A stretch of 64,000 bases of DNA, from NCBI GenBank assembly GCA_037951105.1, contig JBAMJV010001364.1, positions 186,001 through 250,000 on the forward strand. Reading direction: 5' to 3'. This stretch comes from Echinarachnius parma. Lineage: Eukaryota; Echinodermata; Echinoidea; Clypeasteroida; Echinarachniidae. This document shows, piece after piece, positions 11,901-22,488 of the stretch. Numbering within the stretch: position 1 is the first letter of the stretch; the number at the start of each line of letters is the position of its first letter. Under the pieces are notes generated by a model. That model saw only the letters and a program-made list of their open reading frames with translations. It made no database searches and had not been told where the DNA came from. Made by a program: the position numbers and the translations under genes.

Positions 11901-14854
11901 AAGATGCTAGGTAAGACAACATGTTATGCAGTAGAAGAGGTCATCTGCTCTTTGCACTAATCGGCCCAGATTCGAACCTTGGGTGCGTCTCTCGGATGGT
12001 GACGATAAAGGGCGGTCCCAGGCGTAAATAATCAAAATTGATTGAACGCATCAAATTTCATACCAAATAAGCAATCAACCAACCGACCTGCATTCAATTT
12101 ATACTAATTGTCATCCTACTGCCTCTAAATATAAGTTAAATGTGTATAGTGCCTTTTACAGCACAGACTTGCACTATACCTTTGTCAATATGTCCATCCT
12201 TATTGCTGTCCACCGCTGTGAAAACTTGAGAAAATACTTCTGTTCTCTCTGCATCTGGAAGTTCTCTGAAAGCTCTTGCTTTTTTCTGGGGGAAATAATG
12301 ATGCATACAAATATGAACAGATATAACACCTCTTCTCAGGTTTAACAAGGTGTCCTAATGTACTCTGTTTTCACCTTTTAACCCGTTTAGGACTTGTCCC
12401 GAAAATATTCGGGCTTGGGTCTATGGAGAATACATGTTATAGCAAAAATCAATCCATCCTGAACGGGTTAATTTAAGTATTTGTTTTTTTAGGTTTTTAT
12501 GTTTATTTGATTTTCTATCTTTAAACTTGAAAAAAAAAAAAAAATTGGGCATTTTATATAAAATGCCATGATCATTGTTATGAGAGACTACATGCACACC
12601 TCTCTTTAATGAAATTTGGATTATCTTCTGAAATCTATAAATCTATATATAGTCATTGCTTTCCAGGCAGATCGAGTGAAAAGGTCAAAGTCTTGTACTT
12701 GAGCCTGATGGTAATGTTTCCTTCCTGTCCTGATATGATGCATCAACATAACTTTGCTTGTATGTAACATCAAATTGACATAAGGTTGGAATAGAGGGGA
12801 CCACCATGCAAAGAACAACACAGGCTTACGGTATTTGTTTTAGGACAATTATACGATGTTTAATAGATTTCCAACATCTTGCAAAGGGTTACAAGTGTAA
12901 TTCATAAACAATGCAATTAATCACCCAAACTTACAGAACTTAAAGGTTGGATGACAAGAAAACTACCTAAAAATTGTGTTTTACTGTATCTAAGGTAGAT
13001 TGTCATGAAGATTACTAATAAAAACATATTTTCCGCATCGGAAAACCCAGTAAAATTAAAAAAATCAACTTTTAAATTCACTTTAGTAATCCCCGTAAAA
13101 AAAATTGAGTCCGGGCGAAGAAAAATGACGTCATCTTTGCAGGCAGGCACATGCAGGCAATCGCAGTATAGCTCGGTCATAGACGTACACGCTGAGTGCA
13201 ATACTCACGTTAACAGAGAGATATTATTTCGATTTTTTTTCAATATTTGCAAACATTTGTTAAAGTTTATATCATGGACGATCTACACTCAGATGTGTTG
13301 CTGCAAGCTGCTATAATTCATTTCTTAGGAATTTTCAGTTAAGCCTCAATTTACAAGCAAATCATAGGCTCTGCATGAAAACCATGCACATTCCTCCATT
13401 GTTGCAGTCTGCTTGTGATGTCATTATCCAGGTTGCACGTGCGCACATTTCCGCTCCGCTATAAATTACTTTTTTAGCAGTATGGAACGCCGATGGGAAA
13501 ACAAGCAAAAAAGTTGCATGAAATTTACCTTTCTTGCCCACCTTAAGGATTTCTTTGAAAAAAAGAGTGTGGTATATCAATATAGGCACATATTTAAAGC
13601 TATAAACCTGAATCAAAGCCGGGATTTCACCATACCTTTAACAGGGCCTTTCCGTAAGTGCCCAAGGTTTGCGAGTGCGTAAATACTATACACGCAAACG
13701 TTTGGAGACAATAGACCGTACATCCTAGACAATAGAACTCATGAACTAGTCTTCTTTGAACAGCAGACCCATGAACACATAACTTATTATAATGATGAGT
13801 TTTCAAATTATACATTTTTTCTGGAAATTAAGTTTTCGGATTTTTTTTTTTCAAGATCGAAGCATACTAAACCTATTATTTTGTATCTTAAAAAAAAGAT
13901 TAAAGGAGGGGTGCAATCCCGGCTTTGATTCAGGTTTATAGCTTTAAATATGTGCCTTTATTGATATACCACACTCTTTTTTTCAAAGAAATCCTTAAGT
14001 TGCGAAAAAAAGGTAAATTTCATGCAACTTTTTTGCTTTATTACGCATCGGCGTTCCATGCTCCTAAAAAAAGTCATTTGTAGCAGAGCGGAAATGTGCG
14101 CACGTGTCACCCGATTCATGAAATCACATGCAGACCGCAACGCGGAGGAATGTGCATTGTTTACATGCAGAGCCTATGACTTGCTTGTAAAACAAACTCG
14201 TTTTTGCTTGTAAATTGAGGTTTTACTGAAAATGCTTAAGAATTGCTAAGAAATGAATTGTAGCAGGATGCAGCTACACATCTGAGTGTATATCGTCCCA
14301 TGATATAAACCTGAACAAATGTTTGCAAATATTGAAACAAATGGAAATAATATCTCTGTGTCAACGTGAGTATTGTACTCAGCGTGTACGTCTATGACCG
14401 AGCTAAACTGCGATTGCCTGCAGGTGACGTCACAAAGATGACGTCATTTTTTGTTCGCCCGGGACTCAGTTTTTTTACGGGGGTTCCGAAAGAGAATTTA
14501 CAAGTTGATTATTTTTATTTTACCGGGTTTTCCCACGAGGAAAATATGTTTGTATTAGTAATCTTCATGAAAATCTACCTTAGATACAGTAAAACCCAAT
14601 TTTGAGGCAGTTTTCTTGTCACCATACCTTTAAGGGGGTGTTGGTTTCCTTTAAATGAGAAAGCTCACCTGTCCTCCGAGAAACAGAGTCTGATCAAAAG
14701 AGTCGAGATGCTGGTCACCAGCATAGTGAGGTAGAATGTCCTCTATCTTGTTCTTGCCGTCATCATTGGGGAAATCTTTGGTCTGAGCAACGCTAAAAGC
14801 AATCACAAGGACTACTTGTAGAAGCAGCTGGGTTGAAGGTGAGAAGAATCTCAT
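5936..14854 (-). CDS. CREC-family EF-hand protein of the ER lumen (reticulocalbin/calumenin-like), 7 coding exons
   Basis: Spliced CDS on the minus strand: 14854-14669, 12285-12180, 11014-10833, 8764-8651, 7431-7335, 6922-6771, 6088-5936 (990 nt, 329 residues). All introns are GT/AG and all phases match. Residues 1-23 form a signal peptide. Six EF-hand loops begin at D88, D124, D171, D208, D250 and D288, each 12 residues and ending in E. The C-terminus is HNEL, a variant of the KDEL/HDEL retention signal. Length, six loops and the tail are the CREC pattern (RCN1/2/3, calumenin, Cab45), so the protein should bind calcium at low affinity in the secretory pathway. Which paralogue it is cannot be decided by eye. 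A consensus acceptor at 14874/14875 lies 19 nt before the ATG, implying a non-coding first exon upstream that I could not place. Exons 3 and 7 have decayed copies nearby. Confidence 0.93.
6170..6275 (-). pseudogene. Upstream duplicate of CREC terminal exon 7 without a usable acceptor
   Basis: Reading leftwards from about 6260, this copy encodes VDHLLAMTDLDGNDVIS followed by an early stop (after HSAQ), closely matching exon 7 at 6088-5936. Where exon 7 has TTTTTTAG before GTGGAC, the copy has CTGTTG, so the AG is missing. Including it would remove the HNEL tail, so it is read as a dead acceptor-side copy. A TTAGTGGTTCC-like MITE end (6333-6365) lies just upstream. Confidence 0.7.
6525..6745. 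repeat. TTGGTCTAC inverted-repeat element with telomere-like core
   Basis: Repeated TTGGTCTAC on the left, GTAGACCAAATGG repeated on the right, and an AACCCTAA-rich degenerate core between. It ends only about 26 bp beyond the donor of CREC exon 6, inside intron 6. Confidence 0.65.
7674..8635. repeat. TACAGTGGAACC-type MITE split by a 771-bp insertion
   Basis: Outer halves 7674-7706 and 8478-8635 match the uninterrupted family pattern (GAGCACCTTGGGTCC ... GAGCTCGTTATAA ... TTCCACTGTA). Lies in CREC intron 4. Confidence 0.75.
7707..8477. mobile_element. TTAA-flanked foldback element (piggyBac-like, non-autonomous)
   Basis: Flanked on both sides by TTAA (7703-7706 and 8478-8481). Ends CCCTAAAAGGGCCGGG and CCCGGCCCTATTAGGG are inverted, and inner copies of GGGGGGGCCATTATGGCCCC lie near both ends. 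TTAA target plus CCCT ends is the piggyBac signature. The interior is AT-rich and has no transposase frame. Confidence 0.75.
9190..9640. repeat. TTGCCC/GGGCAAGT repeat with CTCGACACTAG end
   Basis: Begins ACTCGACACTAGTACTTGCC and carries GGGCAAG motifs in both orientations. Related pieces occur at 10250-10345, 10495-10580 and 25300-25640 (ends GACACTCGCACTGG and GTGTGGAGCCCTG). Confidence 0.55.
9273..9445. repeat. Degenerate ~165-bp palindromic MITE
   Basis: GGGCCCTGTTTCAGAAAGAG then CAATCGATTGTAAG, with a decayed second arm. Same family as 23262-23427, 54388-54553, 63566-63738 and 34225-34373. It splits a GGGCAAGTAAAA/TGCCC repeat. Confidence 0.65.
9660..9765. repeat. Short foldback with poly-G and poly-C arms
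   Basis: A run of about 23 G at 9665, an AT-rich loop with CCTGTGCGCC/GAGGTGTGCC, then a run of about 25 C at 9736. It could form a very stable hairpin or G-quadruplex. In CREC intron 3. Confidence 0.7.
10040..10140 (-). repeat. tRNA-derived SINE-like head
   Basis: On the minus strand TGGCACGATCGGATAGGCGC resembles an A box and AGTTTGAACCC a B box of pol III promoters. It cannot fold as a full tRNA by eye, so it is read as a SINE head. Confidence 0.5.
10157..10240 (-). pseudogene. Second, shorter duplicate of the 3' end of CREC exon 3
   Basis: About 80 nt match the last part of exon 3 (FEYHDHVYGYLPG, then a shortened ENQQEY segment) and the start of its intron. A still smaller stub of the same donor region lies at about 10345-10376. 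Both sit downstream of exon 3 in intron 3 and share its flanking GTGTGGAGGCTTGCCTCACC intron sequence, so the duplicated unit included both exon end and intron start. Confidence 0.65.
10596..10757 (-). pseudogene. Decayed duplicate of CREC exon 3 (EF-hand 2), open but 5' truncated
   Basis: This copy lies downstream of exon 3 inside intron 3. It matches exon 3 from the MFEA region to the donor, keeps the loop NANHDGKVSWFE and the HDHVYGYL stretch, and ends in the same GCAAAG/GTGA donor. It has a one-codon deletion near its start and no AG acceptor where exon 3 has one; the sequence before it is unrelated repeat DNA. The reading frame is still open. It is most likely an intronic remnant of a donor-side tandem duplication; use as an alternative exon is not excluded. 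Confidence 0.7.
11100..11400. repeat. Degenerate short tandem repeat (ATTCATAATGT-type)
   Basis: In CREC intron 2. About eight loose copies of a GGTTACTATTCATAATGT-like 30-40-bp unit. No gene. Confidence 0.5.
11506..11901. repeat. TTAAAGGGAYYTAGTAAC MITE, copy 2
   Basis: Near full-length copy in CREC intron 2, same orientation as 3941-4321. Confidence 0.8.
12932..13643. repeat. ~0.7-kb element, left member of an inverted pair
   Basis: Starts TTAAAGGTTGG and ends CACCATACCTTTAA. Matches 13895-14635 in opposite orientation over its whole length. It sits inside a TTAAAGGGGACCACC MITE whose halves are at 12786-12930 and 13645-13880. No coding capacity. Confidence 0.75.
13895..14635. repeat. ~0.7-kb element, right member of the inverted pair
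   Basis: Runs from TTAAAGGAGGGGTGCAATCC to CACCATACCTTTAAGG. Both arms include ACTCAGATGTG-type, CGTACACGCTGAGT-type and AATGACGTCATC-type blocks. The two arms lie about 250 bp apart in CREC intron 1. Confidence 0.75.
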
Positions 14855-14879
14855 GGCGAACTCGGTTATAATCCTGTGG

Positions 14880-15696
14880 AAGATATAAAAATGTAATGAT
14901 TAATGATTATTATTGTGCAGTCCTTGAAGATTCACATGACAATGAACAAACAAAAGAAGTAGCTGATGGAAAACCATACATTGAATATGCGGCATTCTCT
15001 ACCAATAAGACTATAAGGAACAGACACTCTCTATAGATATAATTGCATTGCATGAACATCAAGAAAAAGATAGGCTATGATTTCATGTATTATAATTTAC
15101 TAGTATGTCTTTGTACTAACAAGCACAAAATAAGCCCACAAAATGTTTGCACTAATTTTTTAGGAATTATATTATTGTAGAATGGTTATTTTGACATTTG
15201 GTTCCCATAGTAATTTGCCTTTGTTTATTTTATGTTGTCTCCCCATCGTATGCATCATAATCTCCTACTTGTCATCTTCACCCCCATTTCATCTACATCT
15301 GGTTGCATCTTATTCAGTTGATCACTCCATTATTTTGTCATCCATTCATGTCCTATGCTATTGTTTCCTATCTGGCATTCCTGGCCACTTAACTCTGGAG
15401 CTCTCTCTCTCTCTTCTCTTTTCATACCACATACCTCTTTTATTGTGTTTAGGCACCTTTCCTCATCGACATCAAATGATCACTGTCCTACCTCATCTCA
15501 TCCCTTATTGGTTCATTTGTATAATAAGGTTGTTCCATTTTAGTTCTAGGTATATTTTGTAATTGGTTGCAGTAGCATCTCCCTTTGGTTCATTTGCTAT
15601 GTTAAATATTATCTATTGTAATGAGTTTACTTGGTTTGCCAGATTGGCTTAATAAAATCAGTGCACACCCAGACTTGATCTTCTCAACACGTCACC
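14880..15696. other. Upstream region of the CREC coding start, no gene recognised
   Basis: AT-rich, then pyrimidine-rich around 15280-15420 (CT microsatellite). An open frame at 15182-15562 (+) is hydrophobic only because of this composition. Confidence 0.5.
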
Positions 15697-17817
15697 TATT
15701 AGACCAGGAGCCAGCGAGGGTTAGCCTAGCTAAAAAGGTTACCAATTTTCTTGTAAATAGTTATTTAGTGTATATGCCTCTAAGTATGGAAATGAAAGTC
15801 TGGCTGGTTATTGGTGGTGGGTGTGGTCAGGAGGGTCATGCAAGGGGCCCCCAAAAATTAGGCTAGCCTAGCTAAAAAGGTTACCTCGTAAAATCGGTAG
15901 GATATTATCGGGCGTAGCCCAAGGTTCAATGAAACACCATTGCCAGACTTTTTAGGTGGTGGGGCGTAGCCGCCAGACTCAAAATACTGGTACGTAATTA
16001 ATAGGCTAGCCTAGCTAAAAAAGTTACCTCGTGAAACCCATTGCAAATTGTTCGTTATACTCAAAGGACAAACGATTGACCATTGCTAGACTTTTTTAGT
16101 GGTGGGGCGTAGCCGCCAGACGCCCCCAAAGACCCGACTTTTCCCAGCTAGGCTAGCCTAGCTAAAAAAGTTACCTCATGAAACCCATTGCAAATGGTTC
16201 GTTATACTCAAAGGGCAAACGAATGACCATTGCCAGACTTTTTTAGTGGTGGGGCGTAGCCGCCAGACGCCCCCAAAGAACCGAATTTCACAGCTAGGCT
16301 AGCCTAGCTCAAAAGAGTTACCGTATGACACCCATTATAAATGGTTCGTTATACTCAAAGGGCAAACGAATGACCATTGCCAGACTTTTTTAGTGGTGGG
16401 GCGTAGCCGCCAGACGCCCCAAAGACATGACTTTCCCCAAAAAGTAACATCGTGAAACCTGTTGCAAATTGTTCGTTATACCCAAAGGACAAACACATGA
16501 CCATTGCCGGACTTTTTTTATTGGTGGGGCATAGCCGCCAGACGCCCACATGCAAAGACCAAATTTTCCAGCTAGACTAGCATAGCTGAAAATCTTACCT
16601 CGAGAAACCCACTGGAACTTGTTTTTCATTTTCAAAGGTTCAATGAATGACCATCACCAGACTTCTTGAGTGGTGGAACGAAGCTGCCAGAAAGCCTGAT
16701 ACCCCCACCCCCTCCCCCACCACACCTATACCGCCACAATATTGGGCTATCCTAGCTAAATCTTGTGATGCCTTTTGAAAAATGAACATCTGATAGTTAA
16801 TCATTCGGATGGACATGATTTCCGCCAATACGTATACTATAGATTTGATATTCGGCATTTGGACATTATTTGTTATGCTCTTTCTGAAATTAAATTCCAA
16901 TTTTTAAAATTCCATCAGTGGTTATTGGTGGTATTTGGGGCGGGTTGTCTTTGAGGGCGTCTGGCGGCTACGCCCCACCACCAAAAAAGTCTGGCAATGG
17001 TCATTCGTTTGCCCTTTGAGTATAACAAACCATTTGCAATGGGTTTCACAAGGCAACTTTTTTAGCTAGCCTAGCTGAAAAAAGTCGTGTCTTTGGGGGC
17101 ATCTGGCGGCTACGCCCCACCACTAAAAAAGTCTGGCAATGGTCATTCGTTTGTCCTTTGAGTATAACGAATTATTTGCAATAGGTTTCACGAGGTAACT
17201 TTTTTAGCTAGGCTAGCCTAGCTGGGAAATGTCGGGTCTTTGGGGGCGTCTGGCGGCTACGCCCCACCACTAAAAAAGTCTGGCAATGGTCATTCGTTTG
17301 TCCTTTGAGTATAACGAATCATTTGCAATGGGTTTCACGAGGTAACTTTTTTAGCTAGGCTAGCCTAGCTGGGAAAAGTCGGGTCTTTGGGGGCGTCTGG
17401 CGGCTACGCCCCCCCACCAAAAAAGTCTGGCAATGGTCATTCGTTTATCCTTCGAGTATAACGAACAATTTGCAATGGGTTTCACGAGGTAACTTTTTTA
17501 GCTATGCTAGCTTAATAATGACGTACCAGTATTTTGGGTCTGGCGGCTACGCCCCACCACCTAAAAAGTCTGGCAATGGTGTTTCATTGAATCTTGGGCT
17601 ATGCCCGATAATATCCTACCGATTTTACGAGGTAACCTTTTTAGCTAGGCTAGCCTAATTTTGGGGGGCCCCTTGCATGACCCTCCTGACCACACCCACC
17701 ACCAATAACCAGCCAGACTTTCATTTACATACTTAGGGGCATATACACTAAATAACTATTTACAAGAAAATTGGTAACCTTTTTAGCTAGGCTGACCCTC
17801 GCTGGCTCCCGGTCTAT
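15697..17817. mobile_element. 2.1-kb giant hairpin (foldback element) of ~145-bp tandem units
   Basis: Outer ends AGACCAGGAGCCAGCGAGGG and CCCTCGCTGGCTCCCGGTCT are inverted. Each ~1-kb arm has a ~145-bp outer segment then five to six tandem units (marker GTGGTGGGGCGTAGCCGCC at about 15956, 16099, 16246, 16393, 16521, 16670; inverse near 16961, 17103, 17250, 17397, 17540). Units carry TAGGCTAGCCTAGCT. The ~260-bp centre includes a piece related to the hairpin at 47.2-47.6 kb. No coding frame. The structure resembles FB-type elements; class is inference. Confidence 0.8.
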
Positions 17818-18347
17818 ATGTTCTCCCTGCGTTCTACTTACGTTCTCTGATGTATCTGCTGTTTGATTTGCTTGCTACTTGAACTATATTTTACCAGTTA
17901 AGTTATACAGGTAGTTTCCTCTTCACGTTACCCTATTACTTAGTTAATACTTTTTACAGGTTATTACATTATGAAGAGAAAAAAAGAAAAGAATATCGCA
18001 ATATTTTATTAGTAGCGCTATCTACTTATGTCTGAATAAATGCTTATTTTGTTTTGTTATTATTACATTATCATTAAGACAGTGTTGTAAGGTATATATT
18101 AAGTTTGAACGAAAGAATAATTTGTATAAGATGCCCAACTCCACATAAGCGGCGGGAGTCCCTGTGTCAGTGTGTGAAAGATGTGCATTAAAATGAGGAT
18201 GTTTATATTTGTGTATAATATTAAAGGCAATATATTGTTGAGGAAAAAATATTGTGATACTTAGCTTAGTCTTTATAATATCGGTGCCAGGCATTGTAAT
18301 ATGATTGATAGTAATTTCTTTTGTCTTTTTGGATGATTTATGAAATG

Positions 18348-18775
18348 TTAAAGGGTACCACCACCCAAAAGTAATATTCTTATCAATGAAAGGTAACATA
18401 TTTTGTATTCCATTCCATCAACAAGTTCACAAAAATATGTTTCCAGAAAAAAATATATAATTGGAAAACGCATCACCAATCTAAAGCATGCGTTCATGGG
18501 ACTACATGTACGAGACTACTTTGTCCAGAGCGAGCGAATCGACCGGGATTCTATCGTCTCCAAACGTACGCGTCAATAGCATTGGCGCACTCGCAAATGT
18601 TTGGCCTGTACAGAACCAGGAAATAGTAGTAGTTCCGTAAGTGGTGGAAATCAATTGCTTTGTTTATGAATTACACAACCCTTTGCAAAATGTTGGGTAT
18701 CTATTTGATATCACAAAACGGTACCAAAACATATAATTATGTGTTGTTCTTAGCCTGGCCTGGTGGTCCACTTTA
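18348..18775. repeat. TTAAAGGGxACCACC MITE copy
   Basis: Begins TTAAAGGGTACCACCACCC and ends CCTGGTGGTCCACTTTA. See the copy at 5-345. Confidence 0.7.
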
Positions 18776-19518
18776 TTAATTTATATAATTTTAAAAATAT
18801 ACGAATAATGAATAGTAACGTAATTGACAACAATAACAACATCAACAACAACAACCAAGTGAACCCCCTCACACACATCAGTCATGAGTCATCACATCAT
18901 TCACAATCACATGTTCAAAATCAAATCTTCAATTAGTTTACGCTTAACAATACACAAATTTGGCAGTATGGGACTGGGTCACTTCCCTTACACTTAATAA
19001 TAGCGTCAGAATATTTGCTTATTCTTTTAAATGTAGAAGTCTTTACAATATAAATATGGAAATAATACATCAATGAGACTTACCGCGTGGTCTTTACAGG
19101 ACTTAATATTGTTACTATAGCTGTAACAAAGTACAAAAGCTACATAAAATGACGATGTCAGTGACTGGAATTGGAACCTGCAACTGAGACAACCCACATA
19201 TAATTAACATGTCAGTTTCCGGCTTTGTCAAAGAAAACGCGTACGCGTACGCACGAAATCCCCATAAACAATTTAGATTCTGAATAACTGAATAGTGCTC
19301 AATAATTTATACTTATTTTATAAAATGTATATCTCTTCCCAGTACTGAAATATAATATTTTATTTACGATGTTGTTATTTTGTAAGCGATAAAGCAATAA
19401 AAATCAGCACAAATTGTATATATATATTTCTTATTCTACCAATTAACTGCTCGTGTCGTCTGCTAGCAATAAGTAGACGCGCGCGTACGTCTAAGGTGCT
19501 CTCTCATTCGCTCTCATC
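18776..19518. other. AT-rich region, nothing recognised
   Basis: Contains a GCGTACGCGTACGCACG palindromic stretch near 19240 and no supported gene. Confidence 0.5.
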
Positions 19519-19737
19519 TCATGATAATACATTAGAAATGCGTGCGTCTATGTGTTTTTTGTACATGCCAAGCCCTAGGTCAGCAGCCGTGTCAAGACCT
19601 TTCGACGAAAAATTGATAGGAGAAAAACGACAATATCTCGGGAAAGAACCATTTTTGGCCGGCATCTTTGTTTCTGGAACATCTCCTTGGTATTTTTCAT
19701 CAAACGGTATGTATCGATAATCTAAATTCTTTCCCAT
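19519..19737 (-). CDS. Possible small ORF or first exon, unrecognised
   Basis: 72-residue ORF starting at 19737 with context AAATATGG. Composition looks protein-like (MGKNLDYRYIPFDEKY at the N-terminus, then a basic and proline/serine-containing middle) rather than AT-driven noise. No signal peptide, membrane span or motif is visible. It could stop at 19519, or it could be a first exon using a weak GTATTA donor just before the stop. It lies upstream of the CREC gene on the same strand, and could alternatively belong to that gene's unseen 5' region. No family is recognised. Confidence 0.3.
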   Translation of the reverse strand: MGKNLDYRYIPFDEKYQGDVPETKMPAKNGSFPRYCRFSPINFSSKGLDTAADLGLGMYKKHIDARISNVLS

Positions 19738-19949
19738 ATTTGATATTTTCCACGTGAAATACAAACAAAGAAAAAGAAAGACGTGTGGAGAGAGTGAGAG
19801 ACACTGACAGCGCATGCACAGTGCATAATAATGAGTGAAGAATAACAGCATACTCTGATATATCAAGCACTGCGCTGCATGCACTCTGATATATCGGTGC
19901 ATCTGTTTCGAAAACATAAACATATGTGTATTATTATTCTCTTTCGCAT

Positions 19950-20806
19950 CCGAGTTTATCGACTATTCTGTTTGAAACTGGTGAAAGAAATCAAATTATT
20001 ATCTGCATTATATACCTCTACTCTACTTGATAAGCCTACTTGGCTAAACAAATCTATTTTAAAGGAGAATTGTAACGCAGCAGTTTTATATTTGAAACAT
20101 ATAGTAGTCTATCTATCTCGTTGTAATAATGTCAGTTTATACTCTCACATACAGTGGTAGTCCCATAGTCCAGGGGTGGGTACTGTGACTTAGCCTTGTG
20201 CAAAGTTTATAGTTATACAGCTTGTTTCACAGTGAGAATTTATAGGTTGGAATCATTACATCAGATTCGGACATGTCAGAGACTACTTATGATTGTTTTC
20301 TGTGTATGTGGTTGGAATATTCAAGTGATTATTTGATATTGATGATCCAATTAAATCAAATTCAAAACTATATATTCTATTTTTAGCCTGGGGTTTTATC
20401 CCTTTAAAACATTTCTCAATTACTTTTTTGATAATAAATTATATTTAATATGCTTTTTGTGTAGGAACTACATTGTCATTGACACATTAATTTGTTGATA
20501 TTGTTGATGTGTGGATGATTTTTAAAAATGTGGACTTTATTTATGTTTGGAAAGTGAATCAATGTTTATATTTTTTTCTCAAAAGGTAGATCGAGATTAG
20601 AGAAGATCGATCTATATTATTTATGTTGTGTTATGACGAAAATGTTTTCTATTGCATGATGTTTGGTTTATAAACTTTATGTTTGTAATGATTGATCCAA
20701 TCAGAAACAGTGGATTTTTAAATCTCTCATTCAGACACACACACACAAAAACTTGTTAGCACCCCCCCCCCCCCCCCCCCCCAATCAAGATTGAGGAAAG
20801 TTACTA
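19950..20806. other. AT-rich region with (CA)n and poly-C tract
   Basis: CA repeat at about 20738-20750 and about 22 C at 20761. No gene seen. Confidence 0.5.
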
Positions 20807-20930
20807 TACAGTGGAGCCTCTTTATAATGAGCTCTGTTGTAACAAGGTTCCTGATAGTGATACAGCGTGATAATTTCACAGGTCCAGGCTATACATTTAT
20901 GTATTGTATTATTTTAAGCCCTGATCATCA
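20807..20930. repeat. Partial TACAGTGGAACC MITE
   Basis: TACAGTGGAGCCTC left end, interior degenerate, right end missing, running into a SINE-like repeat. Confidence 0.6.
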
Positions 20931-21085
20931 GTGGCATCACAGCTTGTATGCTCCCCGGGGAGTTGAGAAAGTATGCAATATTATTGTGTGGGTTTGAAAT
21001 GTACCCGATGACCAATAATAATAATGCGCCTCAGAATAGGTTACCTAGATATATATGGCGCTTTATAAATGCTTGATATTATTAT
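20930..21085 (+). repeat. SINE-like repeat with GGCGCTTTATAAATGC tail
   Basis: GCTTGTATGCTCCCCGGGGA, GTACCCGATGACC and a tail GGCGCTTTATAAATGCTTGA then (ATT)n. A second copy is at about 46950-47095 and a partial one at 46745-46825. Similar tails occur alone at 48880 and 58130. Confidence 0.6.
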
Positions 21086-21103
21086 TTAGCATGAAATGCA
21101 ATG

Positions 21104-21591
21104 GCCTGAATTCTCAACTTGTGGCTCAACTTGTGCCTGGCCTAAAAGACAAAGACTATCAGTAACACTGTGCACCAGCAGACTTATTGTCTCTTAACCA
21201 TGGTCCCCGGAGATATTCTAATTGTTTCCTTTCATTATCAAGTCAATCCCTTGAGAGCTGCTTATAAGCATCAGGACAATGGGCCCTTTGAAATTAAGTT
21301 ATAGTAAAGTCTGCCATCAGCCAAATTGCATCCTGGATCATCCTGGACACTGTATTGCTGGTGACCTGTTTCACTGTTATACTGTTAAGAATTTAATTTA
21401 AAAGGGCCCATTGTCCTAATGCTTATAAGCAGCTCCCAAGGGATTGACTTGATGATGAAAGGAAACCATTAGATATCTCCAGGGACCATAGTTACGAGAC
21501 AATAAGTCTGCTGGTGCAAAGTGTTACTGGTAGTCTTTGTCTTTTAGGCCAGGCACAAGTTGAGCCACAAGTTGAGAATTCAGGCCATTGT
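21104..21591. repeat. ~490-bp foldback element
   Basis: Arms of about 190 bp from GCCTGAATTCTCAACTTGTG to its inverse CACAAGTTGAGAATTCAGGC, with a ~110-bp loop. Non-coding. Confidence 0.8.
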
Positions 21592-21609
21592 GCCCAAGTT
21601 GCTTGTTGT

Positions 21610-22010
21610 AATGAGGTTTCACTGTGCTATGGATCCTCATTATAATGAGCACCTTGGGTCCATTCTTATTAATGTACTGTATTTACCTAGTTATATCAGA
21701 TATATTGTTGTATCAGGGCTTAAAACAATGAAATACATACATATAACTTGGACCTGTGAAATAAACTACCTCCTTGTAACAACTTGTTATAAAGCAGTGA
21801 AAAAAAATACACAGGGGCCTCGGGGCGAATTCGCCACCGAAATGCCAAAAAGAGCCCCGGAAAAGCATAAAAGAGCCCTGGAAAATTGCATAGAGTTCAA
21901 TGCAAATAAAAATGTTGAGTGTTATTTTCATGCAGGCAAGTTTGAAAAGCAGCCCCCGAAAAATAAAATTTAGTTTTTTCCCTGTTATAAAGAGGTTTCA
22001 CTCTACAAAC
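21610..22010. repeat. TACAGTGGAACC MITE interrupted by a second repeat
   Basis: The family interior (TTGTATCAGGGCTTAAAA, GGACCTGTGAAAT) is split at about 21800-21975 by a repeat with AATGCCAAAAAGAGCC, related to 38885-39085 and 48477-48590. Confidence 0.6.
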
Positions 22011-22092
22011 TTGCAGTACTAGTGTACCATGGTTGGACCGAATGGGAGGGCACACCTATTGTATTATGTTTTTTTTTTTTTTTTTACTTTTC

Positions 22093-22488
22093 TTAAAGGG
22101 ATCTAGTAACTTTGTTGAGATGTGCAAAAACTGATGAATGGTTGATGCAATGTATACTGTTGTTATCTCATATGTCCTCAGGGTATTGTGTGAAAATTTC
22201 AGGTCAAATGGACAATGTATGGCCAAGTAATGAGCGAAAATGCAAAGTGATATTGGGTGATATTCACCAACTCACTGCATTCACTTTGTACAGGGATGAA
22301 AATCTCGCCCGGAGATTTTCTTATCTAAATACTTCAATCATACATATCTTTGTAATGAAAGGGAAATTTGAAAAACCGAAAGCTGTCCCATGATTGTATT
22401 GTTAATACGAATACAACAAGGTATAAAGGAACCGCTAGAATTACAATTTTATTTTGAGAATTTGGACAATGTTACTAAGTCCCTTTAA
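22093..22488. repeat. TTAAAGGGAYYTAGTAAC MITE, copy 3
   Basis: Near full-length; preceded by a poly-T tract. Confidence 0.8.

Noticed and set aside
13005-13316. ORFs of ~100 codons in the inverted 0.7-kb elements
   Set aside because: Not kept open in the second copy; no transposase-like motif.
15182-15562. 126-codon hydrophobic ORF on the plus strand
   Set aside because: Hydrophobicity follows from a CT-rich stretch; no start context, domain or neighbour support.
18022-18399. 125-codon ORF on the minus strand
   Set aside because: Overlaps a MITE end at 18348 and has AT-driven composition without any motif.
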